Shown piece after piece: positions 36,409 through 45,054 of a stretch of DNA of 64,000 bases. The notes under the pieces are model-generated. The model was not told the DNA's origin, made no database searches, and saw only the letters and a program-made list of their open reading frames with translations. How positions within the stretch are numbered: the stretch's first letter is position 1; every line of letters begins with the position of its first letter. A program made the translations under genes and the position numbers. This stretch comes from Thiohalophilus sp. (GTDB taxonomy: Bacteria; Pseudomonadota; Gammaproteobacteria; UBA6429; Thiohalophilaceae), in contig NZ_JAXHMV010000010.1 in the NCBI RefSeq assembly GCF_034521165.1, positions 1 through 64,000 of the forward strand, given 5' to 3'.

Positions 36409-36479
36409 ACCTGATATTCTGCACGGCCGGGGCGTCGGCGTTTTGACGCCACCGGCACCGGCAAGGAGAGAGACAACCG

Positions 36480-36956
36480 ATGAATGACGTGGTAGAAGCC
36501 GCCAACGATCCGAGCATCCAGTGGGTGACCTTCAAGCTGGAAGGCGAGAAGTATGGCATCAAGGTGATGCAGGTGCAGGAAGTGCTGCGCATGAACGAGA
36601 TCGCCCCGGTTCCCGGTGCCCCGGATTACGTCCTGGGCATCATCAACCTGCGCGGTAACGTCGTCACCGTGATCGACACCCGCAAACGGTTCGGTTTGCC
36701 GATCCGGGAGCCGGATGATTCGACCCGCATCGTTATTGTTGAAGCAGAAAACCAGATCGTCGGCATCCTGGTCGACAGCGTGGCCGAAGTGGCCAACCTG
36801 CGGACCTCGGAGATCGAAACTGCGCCCAATGTCGGCAATGACGAAAGCGCCAAATACATTCAGGGTGTCTCCAGCCAGGAAGGCGAGCTGTTGATTCTGG
36901 TCGACGTTAACAAGCTGTTGACGGACGAGGAATGGGAGGAGGTTGCAGCCTTGTAA
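36480..36956 (+). CDS. cheW: Chemotaxis coupling protein CheW
   Basis: 158 residues from ATG 36480, preceded by AGGAGAGAG. A single CheW domain: QWVTFKLEGEKYGIKVMQVQ, APDYVLGIINLRGNVVTVID, VGILVDSVAEV, GELLILVDVNKLL. It links receptors to CheA. Its own sigma-28-type and possibly sigma-54-type promoters lie in the 169-base gap after parP. Confidence 0.96.
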   Translation: MNDVVEAANDPSIQWVTFKLEGEKYGIKVMQVQEVLRMNEIAPVPGAPDYVLGIINLRGNVVTVIDTRKRFGLPIREPDDSTRIVIVEAENQIVGILVDSVAEVANLRTSEIETAPNVGNDESAKYIQGVSSQEGELLILVDVNKLLTDEEWEEVAAL

Positions 36957-36967
36957 CCTGTTCGGGC

Positions 36968-37150
36968 ATGACGGAGATACGCAATATCATTCCGTTGAAT
37001 CCCGGTTGGCCGGTGCACAAACCCGAGCCGACCAGCCCTTCCGGGGAGCGCAAGCAACGTCCCCGGCGCCAGCCCAAACGTTCGCCACAACAGCCGCCGG
37101 ATAACCCGCGTGATCCCGACAACGGACCACAGATTGATGAATATGCCTGA
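36968..37150 (+). CDS. Small proline/arginine-rich protein of the chemotaxis cluster
   Basis: 60 residues from ATG 36968: MTEIRNIIPLNPGWPVHKPE, then a Pro/Arg/Gln-rich, probably disordered stretch and an acidic end (PDNGPQIDEYA). It sits between cheW (11 bases) and the DUF2802 gene (eight bases), so it is translated within the same unit. No family recognised. The ordered N-terminus plus disordered body suggests an adaptor or binding peptide, which is inference. Confidence 0.65.
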   Translation: MTEIRNIIPLNPGWPVHKPEPTSPSGERKQRPRRQPKRSPQQPPDNPRDPDNGPQIDEYA

Positions 37151-37158
37151 GGTGGCGA

Positions 37159-37560
37159 ATGGAACCGATGAACCTGTTAAGCGAACTCGACCTGAATATC
37201 ATCCTCTTGCTGGGCAGTGTCGTGCTCCTGTTGCTGGCGGGAGTGGCTATCCATTTACTGCGTCGTCAGAATAAACAACAGCAACTAACCCTGGCTGCGG
37301 TCAAAAATGATCTGCGCGCCCTGACCACTGCCGCGGTCAGTGTCGGCGAACGTCTGCTGGAGGTCGAACGCCGCCAGCGCCGTCTGGCCGAACGTCAGGA
37401 ACAGGTCGACATCTACGACTCCGCCAACCAGCCCTACGAACATGCCATCCGCATGGTGGAAAAAGGTGCCAGCGTCGAACAACTGGTGGACGTCTGTGGC
37501 CTCAGCACCAACGAGGCGGAACTGCTGCACATGATGCATCGCTTCGACAAGGCAGGTTAA
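37159..37560 (+). CDS. DUF2802 membrane-anchored protein
   Basis: 133 residues. An N-terminal membrane span (about 11-34), a coiled-coil-like helix (about 35-85, rich in Gln, Arg and Glu), then a compact end YEHAIRMVEKGASVEQLVDVCGLSTNEAELL, which resembles a small DNA-binding-like helix bundle and is typical of DUF2802. It often ends the cheW gene group in polar flagellates. Function unknown. ATG 37168 is an alternative start. Confidence 0.82.
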   Translation: MEPMNLLSELDLNIILLLGSVVLLLLAGVAIHLLRRQNKQQQLTLAAVKNDLRALTTAAVSVGERLLEVERRQRRLAERQEQVDIYDSANQPYEHAIRMVEKGASVEQLVDVCGLSTNEAELLHMMHRFDKAG

Positions 37561-37682
37561 GCCTCTGTTTTTTTGATCTTCTATTATCCCAACTGTTGTA
37601 TTTTGCGTCCGGTTAACCCGGGCGTTTTCTTGTGCTTTTTCCTCGCTAAATAATAGTTCCCAACACCCGATCACCCCTGTAG

Positions 37683-37708
37683 GGTGGAACAAGCAAAGCG
37701 GTTCCACC
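37683..37708. repeat. Hairpin repeat (GGTGGAAC/GTTCCACC)
   Basis: A perfect 8-bp stem with a 10-base AAGCAAAGCG loop, preceded by GTAG. This type of short dispersed hairpin (GTAGGGTGG...CCACC) is common between genes in proteobacteria. It lies in the 274-base gap before the methyltransferase; nothing else was seen there. Confidence 0.5.
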
Positions 37709-37834
37709 TGAACCCCGACTGCTTTTTTCCCTGCCAGAGCGCCATCGTGCGATGCACGGGCGGGCGTATTGGTTTAAAATCAGCCTGTCGCTGTTTCAAG
37801 CAAGCAAATCACAGTAAACCAGAGAGGATGTGGA

Positions 37835-38626
37835 ATGGAAAGGCGGGCCTGCGTCGTATGCGAGACGAATCAATTCGCGCAACAGTATTGCCATCTGGAT
37901 GGCCAGGATTATCTGCGCTGTGACAATTGCGGCCTGATCTATGTTGACCGGTTATTAAAACCGGAGGAGCTGTACAAAGCCTATAGTGGCGACACTCTCA
38001 AGTCGTTGCGACGGAAACTGACGGCACCTTTTCGAAAGTTTGCCTGGACCAAATCGTTCGACAAATCCATGCGCCGCGCCCGGGGGATTTTCGAGTTCGG
38101 CCAGAAGCAGGTGATGGCCGGTGGCGAGAAGCGTCGCTACATGGATATCGGCTGTAACAAAGGCTTTTTGCTGGCGATGGCGCACGAACACGGCTGGGAT
38201 GTTTATGGTATCGAGCTGGTCCGGGAATTGATCCGGCCGTTTATCAACAGTTATCCCCAATACAAAAATCAGATTTTCTCCAAACGCTTCGAGGACGCAA
38301 AAGAAAAAGTCGAAGGGGAGACTTTTGACCTTATCACGGCGATCGATGTTATCGAGCATTTTGAAGATGTCTCCGGCGATCTGCGTGGGATCTATGAGCT
38401 TTTGAAACCCGGCGGAGTTTTTTTGATACAGACTCCTGATTCCGGTGGCGAACGAGCCTTACAGCAACAATGTACCTGGAAATCTCTCAAGCCACTCGAA
38501 CATTTGCATTTGTTTAATGAAGAAAGTCTGAGGATTTTGTCCGAGCGTATCGGGTTTGATGACATTGAGTATTTTTCTCCTTTTGACGAGGCTAATGGCA
38601 ACTTTGTGGCAGTGTTGCGTAAGTAA
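37835..38626 (+). CDS. Class I SAM-dependent methyltransferase with zinc ribbon (Methyltransf_23 type)
   Basis: 263 residues. The zinc ribbon is at residues about 6-33 (CVVCETN...CDNCGL), then a linker, motif I YMDIGCNKGFLLAMA, post-I VYGIELV, and DLITAIDVIEHFEDV, GGVFLIQTPDSGG and HLHLFNEESLRIL. The same overall plan is seen in the methyltransferase at 6239, and this group is often found in polysaccharide or sugar-modification loci. Substrate unknown. Codon use is only slightly less GC-rich than its neighbours, unlike the next gene. Confidence 0.85.
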   Translation: MERRACVVCETNQFAQQYCHLDGQDYLRCDNCGLIYVDRLLKPEELYKAYSGDTLKSLRRKLTAPFRKFAWTKSFDKSMRRARGIFEFGQKQVMAGGEKRRYMDIGCNKGFLLAMAHEHGWDVYGIELVRELIRPFINSYPQYKNQIFSKRFEDAKEKVEGETFDLITAIDVIEHFEDVSGDLRGIYELLKPGGVFLIQTPDSGGERALQQQCTWKSLKPLEHLHLFNEESLRILSERIGFDDIEYFSPFDEANGNFVAVLRK

Positions 38627-38690
38627 TGGTTACGTGTATTTATTTTAGCGGTATTATTCTGAGTTTTATATAATTTTATTGGTGATCAAT

Positions 38691-39575
38691 ATGTCTTTGT
38701 TTGTATCTACCAGTAATGGCATATTTTCTGTTAATCCTGATACTGAGTCTATTCGACATGTTTTAAAACGAAAGCATACTTCGGGATTATTCAGCAGAAG
38801 AGCTAAAGGTTATTTTGGTATATGTAATTATGCAAACAATAAGGTAATGGCTGCTTCTAAAGAGGTTATGGGAACCACGAAGTCGAACAAACCTACTTCG
38901 GATTGCAAGTTACACTTAATTTTTCCTGATACTGGTGGATATGAATATTTGGCTTCAGTGTATGATGTGCACGACGTTCATCAGATCGAGTATTATGATG
39001 GGTTTGTGTTTTTGACTGACACAGGAAAGAACAGGATTGTTGTTTATGATTTAGAAAAACAAATTGTCAAAGGGTATTTGGATATTGGAAAAAGAAGATT
39101 TGATATTAATCATGTTAATGCGGTTAAGGTTTTTAACGGTATTCTGTATATCGGGCTGAATTATGCGGAGCCTAACAGTAAAATATTGCTCCTTCATATG
39201 GCGTCGCTTGAAGTGGCATTGGATTGTTCTGATATAATGGATATTGTCGATGTAATCACCATTCCGGGGTGTTTTCATACCCATGATCTTGTTGAGTGCG
39301 ATGATAAGTTGTTGGTTTGCTCGTCAGCTGATGCGAGATTGGTTGATGCATACACAGGCAGGCAATTATGGGCTTATGAGTCCTGGCTTAGAGGTATTGC
39401 AGTAACAGAGAACCATGTTTGGGTCGGGCAAAGTGTTCATGCTAAACGTAGAAAACGTCATAGCAAAAAGCTTGCAGGGTATCTACACAAGCTTGATCGA
39501 AATACTTTTGAGTTTCAGGGGACGGTTACAATTTCTAAAGTAGGTCAAATAAACGATATGGTTTATGCAGGCTGA
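38691..39575 (+). CDS. AT-rich beta-propeller-like protein, probably acquired
   Basis: 294 residues from ATG 38691; TTG 38679 is possible. It has repeated hydrophobic strand patterns with propeller-like turns (YYDGFVFLTDTGKNRIVVYD; NGILYIGLNY; DLVECDDKLLVCSSADARLV; ENHVWVGQS), spaced about 45 residues apart, suggesting about six blades. No signal peptide. Base composition is near 40% G+C, with AT-ending codons unlike every other gene here, and the flanks 38627-38690 and 39576-39650 are also AT-rich. Function unknown; a role with the adjacent methyltransferase in surface glycan synthesis is speculation. Confidence 0.75.
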   Translation: MSLFVSTSNGIFSVNPDTESIRHVLKRKHTSGLFSRRAKGYFGICNYANNKVMAASKEVMGTTKSNKPTSDCKLHLIFPDTGGYEYLASVYDVHDVHQIEYYDGFVFLTDTGKNRIVVYDLEKQIVKGYLDIGKRRFDINHVNAVKVFNGILYIGLNYAEPNSKILLLHMASLEVALDCSDIMDIVDVITIPGCFHTHDLVECDDKLLVCSSADARLVDAYTGRQLWAYESWLRGIAVTENHVWVGQSVHAKRRKRHSKKLAGYLHKLDRNTFEFQGTVTISKVGQINDMVYAG

Positions 39576-39650
39576 ATATGCTACTAAATCGATTGTTGTG
39601 AGATAAGATGATACACAAGAATGTTCCATTATATTGAAATATAGGGAAAT

Positions 39651-40631
39651 ATGGGTTCGAATCAGCGGTTTATCATTAAGCTTGTAGAACAGGGTTACAT
39701 CCTGCCGCAAAAGCTCGAACAGGCCCTGACGGTTAGCGGTGTTTATCCTGACTCGCATGCCTGGCATAAATTCATTGATCATCTCTTCTTATGGCTGGGC
39801 GGACTGGCACTGGCGTTTGCCGTGCTGTTTTTCGTCGCCTATAACTGGTCGGAGCTGGGGCGCCTGTTTCGTTTTGCTTTGGTTGAGGTGCTGGTGATCG
39901 CGGCGATTGTCGGTTACTGGAAACTGGGCACGGAGCGCATGGCCGCCAAGGTGGCGTTGCTGGGCGGGACGATCGGTCTGGGCGTATTGCTGGCCCTGTA
40001 CGGGCAGACCTACCAGACCGGCGCGGATCCCTGGCAGCTGTTCTTTAACTGGTCGCTACTGATTCTGCCCTGGGTGCTGGTGGGCCGCTTCGCCCCCTTG
40101 TGGCTGCTTTGGCTGGCGCTGGTCAACCTGAGTGTGATGCTCTATTTCACTGCCTTCCCCGGTGCCTTCGGCTTGTTATTGCCCAGGGATACCGGCATGT
40201 ACTGGACACTGTTCCTGCTTAATACCCTGGCACTGGTGTTGTGGGAGTGGGCCGCCACTCGCTGGTCGTTTATGGACCGGCGCTGGGCGATTCGACTGGT
40301 GGCGCTGGCCAGCGGTTACACCATTACCTGGCTGGCGCTGATCAGTATCGTTGAGGGGGCACTGACGGATCGTTCCGGCTTGGTGGCGGGGATGATCTGG
40401 CTGCTCTGGCTGGCGAGCCTGGGCGGGGTCTATCGCTACAGGATCCGCGATCTGTTCATGCTGACCGGGGGTTCGCTGTCCGTGATTGTGGTGGTGACCA
40501 CGTTCCTGGCCCGACACATGCTGGAAGGCGATCCGGTGGGCGCGTTTTTGTTCCTGGCCGTTGTGGTGATGGCCGGCGGTAGTGGTTCGCTGATCTGGCT
40601 CAAACGTTTGCACAGAGAGTGGCAGTCATGA
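39651..40631 (+). CDS. DUF2157 multi-span membrane protein
   Basis: 326 residues. A short helical N-terminus (LVEQGYILPQKLEQAL) precedes about nine membrane spans, beginning LFLWLGGLALAFAVLFFVAY, the DUF2157 signature. Function unknown. It overlaps the DUF4401 gene by four bases, and the trio DUF2157-DUF4401-GDYXXLXY recurs in many bacteria as one operon. Confidence 0.88.
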   Translation: MGSNQRFIIKLVEQGYILPQKLEQALTVSGVYPDSHAWHKFIDHLFLWLGGLALAFAVLFFVAYNWSELGRLFRFALVEVLVIAAIVGYWKLGTERMAAKVALLGGTIGLGVLLALYGQTYQTGADPWQLFFNWSLLILPWVLVGRFAPLWLLWLALVNLSVMLYFTAFPGAFGLLLPRDTGMYWTLFLLNTLALVLWEWAATRWSFMDRRWAIRLVALASGYTITWLALISIVEGALTDRSGLVAGMIWLLWLASLGGVYRYRIRDLFMLTGGSLSVIVVVTTFLARHMLEGDPVGAFLFLAVVVMAGGSGSLIWLKRLHREWQS

Positions 40632-41698
40632 CGTCGCGTGAGGGACTCTGGACGAAATTGGTTGAAGCCGGTGTGGTCGAAGGCCCGTTACCAAAAGAGC
40701 CAAATCCGGATTCTCCCTGGTATATGCGTGTACTGACCGGTTTTTCCGGCTGGCTGGCCGCGTTGTTCCTGCTGGGTTTTGTCGGCTCGGCATTTGTCTG
40801 GGCCGTGGAAAACGCCATTCTCTCGCTGGCCGTGGGCGCGGTAATGATCCTGGGCGCGTATACAATCCTGCGTCATGCCGCTAACGAGTTCGTGGAGCAT
40901 CTGGCTCTGGCATTGAGCCTGGCAGGGCAGGTGCTGGTGTTCTGGGGGCTGTTTCGGATTAACACTCCCGGCTGGTCGGCTTCTACCTGGTTGTGGATCG
41001 CGCTGCTGGAACTTGCCCTGACCTGGTGGATGCCGAGTTTCGTGCACCGGGTGTTTTCAACGTTTCTCGCAGCGGGCGCGTTGTCAACGGCCTTTATGCA
41101 GATGCACGTTCCCTATGTGATAGACAGTGTATTGCTGCTGGCTATGGCCTGGATCTGGCTGCACCTGTTTCGTTACCCACGCCAGCTTGCCCGTTTACGC
41201 GCGGTTGGTTACGGGCTTGCCCTGGCTTTGATTCCGTTGAAGGGCTCGGTGTTGTTTCAGGCCGGCGGCACGGGCTGGCGGGCACAACCATTTCAGGTCG
41301 AGTCATGGCTGCAACCGTGGATGGCCGAACTGTTGACCGTGGCGGTGATGATCTATGTGGTGTGGCAGTTGCTGCAACGCTATCAATACGACAGCGGTGA
41401 TCGTTTCAGTTTGCTGGTTCTGGCTGCGACTTTGTTGATTGCGCTGTTCTCACTGGAAGCGCCGGGGTTGGCGACGGCACTGGTGATCCTGTTGCTGGGG
41501 TTTGCCGTGGGCAACCGGGTGTTACTGGGACTGGGGATCGCCGCGTTGCTGTTCTTTATCTCTTCTTATTATTATTTGCTGGATATCACTTTGCTGGCCA
41601 AGGCAGGCCATTTGCTGCTTATCGGATTGGCGTTGCTGATGTTGCGCTGGCTGGCTGCGCGCTACCTGTTCAACAAAGGAACAACCGATGTCGCTTAA
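40628..41698 (+). CDS. DUF4401 multi-span membrane protein
   Basis: 356 residues from ATG 40628 (ATGA overlap with DUF2157). A soluble N-terminus (LWTKLVEAGVVEG) precedes about ten spans, including the late LLALGF-type helices and SSYYYLLDITLLAKAGHLLL, characteristic of DUF4401. Probably a membrane complex with its neighbours. It overlaps the next gene by 11 bases. Confidence 0.88.
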   Translation: MTSREGLWTKLVEAGVVEGPLPKEPNPDSPWYMRVLTGFSGWLAALFLLGFVGSAFVWAVENAILSLAVGAVMILGAYTILRHAANEFVEHLALALSLAGQVLVFWGLFRINTPGWSASTWLWIALLELALTWWMPSFVHRVFSTFLAAGALSTAFMQMHVPYVIDSVLLLAMAWIWLHLFRYPRQLARLRAVGYGLALALIPLKGSVLFQAGGTGWRAQPFQVESWLQPWMAELLTVAVMIYVVWQLLQRYQYDSGDRFSLLVLAATLLIALFSLEAPGLATALVILLLGFAVGNRVLLGLGIAALLFFISSYYYLLDITLLAKAGHLLLIGLALLMLRWLAARYLFNKGTTDVA

Positions 41699-42221
41699 CG
41701 TTAAGGTGGCCCTGTTGACGCTGGTGGTGGCCCTGGTGCTGGTGAACGGGGCGATCTACAACAAGGAACAGCATCTGGCCCACGGGCAGGTGGTGTATCT
41801 GGAACTGGCACCGGTCGATCCGCGCTCGTTGATGCAGGGCGATTACATGGCACTGCGTTTTCAACTGGCGCGATCTCTCTACGCGGATTTGCCGAAAGTG
41901 AAGTCTGAACATGGGCGGCAACCGGTCGAGGCCGGTGACGGCTATGTCGTCGTGTCGCTGGGTGAGCGTAATATCGCGACATATCGCGGGCTCTACCAGG
42001 ACCAGAAGCTGGCGGAAAATGAACGGCTGTTATATTACCGGGTCCGCCAGGGCCGGGTGAAATTTGCCACCAATGCCTTTTATTTCCAGGAAGGGCGTGC
42101 CGGAATTTATGAACCGGCTCGCTATGGCCGCTTTCGGGTCGATGAACAGGGTGAATTATTACTGGTCGGTTTGCACGATGAACAACTTGCGCCACTGACG
42201 CCCGGTGAACCGGCTCGCTGA
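41688..42221 (+). CDS. GDYXXLXY-domain membrane-anchored protein
   Basis: 177 residues. One N-terminal span (VALLTLVVALVLVNGAIYN), then an extracytoplasmic domain with the name-giving motif QGDYMALRF after LELAPVDPRSLM, YYRVRQGRVKFATNAFYFQE and a C-terminal strand YGRFRVDEQGELLLVGL. It is the third member of the operon. A decayed duplicate of its C-terminal strand lies at 45991-46086. Confidence 0.9.
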   Translation: MSLNVKVALLTLVVALVLVNGAIYNKEQHLAHGQVVYLELAPVDPRSLMQGDYMALRFQLARSLYADLPKVKSEHGRQPVEAGDGYVVVSLGERNIATYRGLYQDQKLAENERLLYYRVRQGRVKFATNAFYFQEGRAGIYEPARYGRFRVDEQGELLLVGLHDEQLAPLTPGEPAR

Positions 42222-42252
42222 AGCAGACCGCGTTCGCTTGCCAGACGATGCG

Positions 42253-42274
42253 ACGGGAGTTTCTGGTCTCCCGT
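42253..42274. terminator. Weak bidirectional terminator between convergent genes
   Basis: ACGGGAG (42253-42259) pairs with CTCCCGT (42268-42274). There is no strong T run on either side. It lies between the GDYXXLXY gene and the pat gene. Confidence 0.4.
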
Positions 42275-42300
42275 GATACAGATTTTCTCTGTCCGGCTGC

Positions 42301-44979
42301 TTACAGTTTTTTCAATACGACTTTAATACCCGGATCATCGTCACTGGATCTGGCGCTGAAGCCGAGATGTTCGATCAGTTTCAGCATATCGTGATTGTTG
42401 GCCAGCACTTCGCCTTCCATCTGTTTCAGACCACGTTGTCGGGCCGTGTCGATCAGCGCCGTCATTAAATGTGTGCCGATACCCTTGCCTTGCCAGGCAT
42501 CGGCCACCACCAGGGCAAATTCGCAGCTCTTGCCATCGGGATTGGTAACATACCGGGCCACGCCCAGCTCGGTTTCATCCGTCGCCTCGTCCAGCACGGC
42601 AATCAGGGCCATCTCGCGGTGATAATCCAGCTGAGTAAAGCGCACCAGCATTTCCGGCGTCAGTTCGTTAAGACTGCGCATAAAGCGAAAATACTTTGAC
42701 TGACTGGATAGGTTTTTGACAAAACTCTGTTCGATTGTTGCATCTTCGGGCCGTATCGGGCGGATGGTGATGTCGATTCCGTCCGCCAGTTGCATGCGAG
42801 AGATTAGTTGTTTGGGATATGGATGGATGGCCATGTGGCCATAGCGATCCAGGGTCGGGGCCGGGCGTTCCACCTCGATGCGAGCATCCAGGGCGATCAC
42901 GCCCTGTTCATCGGCGATTAACGGGTTAATGTCGATGGATTTGATATGCGGCAGCTCGCAGACCATTTCGGAAACCCGGCGCAGTAACTGCACCAGGCTT
43001 TCCATGTCAACCTGGGGCATATTACGCCAGGCGCCGAGCAAGCGGGCCACCCGGGTTTGTTCGATCATCTTGCGCGCCAGGTAACTGTTCAGTGGCGGCA
43101 GGGCAATGGTTCGGTCATGCAGCACTTCCACCTGGGTGCCGCCGGCGCCGAAGGTAATGGCCGGACCGAAGACCGGATCCCGGATGACGCCGACGATGAG
43201 TTCCCGTCCATTGGGGGCGTGGTACATCGGTTCAAGCGTGACACCGCGGATATCCGCGGCGCGGGATTTTTGGCTTACCGTCGCCATCAGTTCATTAAAA
43301 GCACTGCGTACGGTCTGGGCGTCGCTGATGTTCAATCTGACGCCGTTGACATCGGTTTTGTGCGTAATGTCCGGTGAGTAGATTTTCATGACCACTGGAA
43401 AGCCGATCGATTCGGCCACAACCAGCGCATCACCGGGGCTGTGGCACTCGATACTCTGGGTGACGGGGATGGTAAAGCTATGCAATACCGCCTTGGATTC
43501 GGCGGTGGTCAGCACGCTGCGGTTTTCCTGCAAGACATTTTCTATGATCAGCCGGGCGCCATCGATATCCGGCTCGCTATGGCGACCCAGCGGCGTCGGC
43601 ACCTGCAGCAGCAGTTGCTGATTGTGATAATAACTGGCCAGGTAAAAGAAAGCCTCGACCGAGGTTTCGGGACTGCTGAAGGCGGGAAGATGGTGTTTGG
43701 CGAACAGGGCATTGGCTTCGTTGACTTGTTGCTCGCCCATCCAGCAGGCGAGTACCGGCTTGCGGGAATCCTTGTGCGCCTTGATTACTGCTTCAGCACA
43801 GGCTGTGGGATCGGTCATGGCCTGGGGCGTGAGCATCACCACGATGCCATCGACCTGGGTATCATCAAGGCAGGCCTTGACGGCATGGTAGTAACGATCG
43901 GCATCGGCATCGCCGAGTAAATCCACCGGATTGCTGCTGGACCAGTGCGTCGGCAGAACCTGGTCCAGAGCGTCGGTGGTCGATGCCGACAGCTCGGCCA
44001 GTTGCACCCCGAGATCCATGGCGCGATCGGTAGCCATCACTCCGGGGCCTCCGCCGTTGGTGATGATGGCGAGACGATTGCCGTTGATCCGGTATTCACT
44101 GGCCAGCACCTGGGCCGCGGCAAACAGTTGCGAGACGGTCATGGCCCGCACCACCCCGGCCCGTTGCAGGGCGGCATCGAATACATCATCGGCGCCGACC
44201 ATGGCGCCGGAGTGGGTGACGGCGGCACGAACGCCTTCACTGTGACGTCCCGATTTGATCACGATCACCGGTTTCATGCACGCGGCACTGCGCAAGCCGC
44301 TCATGAAACCGCGAGCATCACGTATGCCTTCGATATATAAAAGTATACTGTGGGTTTGTGCATCCTGAGCGAGATAATCGAGAATGTCACCAAAATCGAT
44401 ATCCGCGGCGTCTCCCAGCGAAACAATGCTGGCAAAACCGATATCATGCAGCATCGCCCAGTCGAGCACTGCGGTACACAGTGCCCCTGACTGGGAAACC
44501 AGGCTCAGCTTTCCGGGCAGGGCACTGTTTTTACTGAAGGTGGCATTCAGTCCGATGCCGGGACGAATCAGTCCCAGGCAGTTTGGCCCCAGTACCCGGA
44601 TCTGATACTGGCGTGCGATGTCGAGTATTTCCTTTTCGAGTGCCTGGCCGTGGCCTGAGCCTTCGCTGAAACCGGCCGAGTGAATGATTACGGCACGCAC
44701 TCTGTATTCGCCGCATTCGTGGAGGATACCAGGCACGGTGGTCGCCGGGGTGGCGATCACGGCCAGATCGATCGGTTGGCCGATTGTTTGTAAGTCCGGA
44801 TAACAGGGCTGTTCACGCAGTTGCGTATATTTGGGATTGATCGCATACACTGTGCCGGTGTAATCACTATCCTGCAGGTTGTCGTATACTCGTCTGCCGA
44901 CTGTGTTGGGCCGCTGGCTGGCGCCAAATACCGCGATGGAGCGGGGCGAAAACAGGTGGTCGAGATAATGTTGTCCCAT
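42301..44979 (-). CDS. pat: Protein lysine acetyltransferase Pat (acyl-CoA synthetase-like + GNAT)
   Basis: 892 residues. The N-terminal CoA-binding domain (SIAVFGASQRPNTVGRRVYD) and succinyl-CoA-synthetase-like flavodoxin domains (GPNCLGLIRP; SLVSQSGALC; THSGAMVGADDVFDAAL) lead to an ATP-grasp region (about 480-700, GFPVVMKIYSPDITHKTDVN) and a C-terminal GNAT acetyltransferase (about 725-892, VVADAWQGKGIGTHLMTALI). This is the Pat/YfiQ architecture, which acetylates protein lysines and typically inactivates acyl-CoA synthetases. It is divergent, with 75 bases between, from a deacetylase-like gene. Confidence 0.9.
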   Translation of the reverse strand: MGQHYLDHLFSPRSIAVFGASQRPNTVGRRVYDNLQDSDYTGTVYAINPKYTQLREQPCYPDLQTIGQPIDLAVIATPATTVPGILHECGEYRVRAVIIHSAGFSEGSGHGQALEKEILDIARQYQIRVLGPNCLGLIRPGIGLNATFSKNSALPGKLSLVSQSGALCTAVLDWAMLHDIGFASIVSLGDAADIDFGDILDYLAQDAQTHSILLYIEGIRDARGFMSGLRSAACMKPVIVIKSGRHSEGVRAAVTHSGAMVGADDVFDAALQRAGVVRAMTVSQLFAAAQVLASEYRINGNRLAIITNGGGPGVMATDRAMDLGVQLAELSASTTDALDQVLPTHWSSSNPVDLLGDADADRYYHAVKACLDDTQVDGIVVMLTPQAMTDPTACAEAVIKAHKDSRKPVLACWMGEQQVNEANALFAKHHLPAFSSPETSVEAFFYLASYYHNQQLLLQVPTPLGRHSEPDIDGARLIIENVLQENRSVLTTAESKAVLHSFTIPVTQSIECHSPGDALVVAESIGFPVVMKIYSPDITHKTDVNGVRLNISDAQTVRSAFNELMATVSQKSRAADIRGVTLEPMYHAPNGRELIVGVIRDPVFGPAITFGAGGTQVEVLHDRTIALPPLNSYLARKMIEQTRVARLLGAWRNMPQVDMESLVQLLRRVSEMVCELPHIKSIDINPLIADEQGVIALDARIEVERPAPTLDRYGHMAIHPYPKQLISRMQLADGIDITIRPIRPEDATIEQSFVKNLSSQSKYFRFMRSLNELTPEMLVRFTQLDYHREMALIAVLDEATDETELGVARYVTNPDGKSCEFALVVADAWQGKGIGTHLMTALIDTARQRGLKQMEGEVLANNHDMLKLIEHLGFSARSSDDDPGIKVVLKKL

Positions 44980-45054
44980 GGGTGTCTCTGATTCCGGCTG
45001 GTATTATGATTCAAGCATAGCAACTGCAACACAAACGCGAGTGGTGGTATTTTT

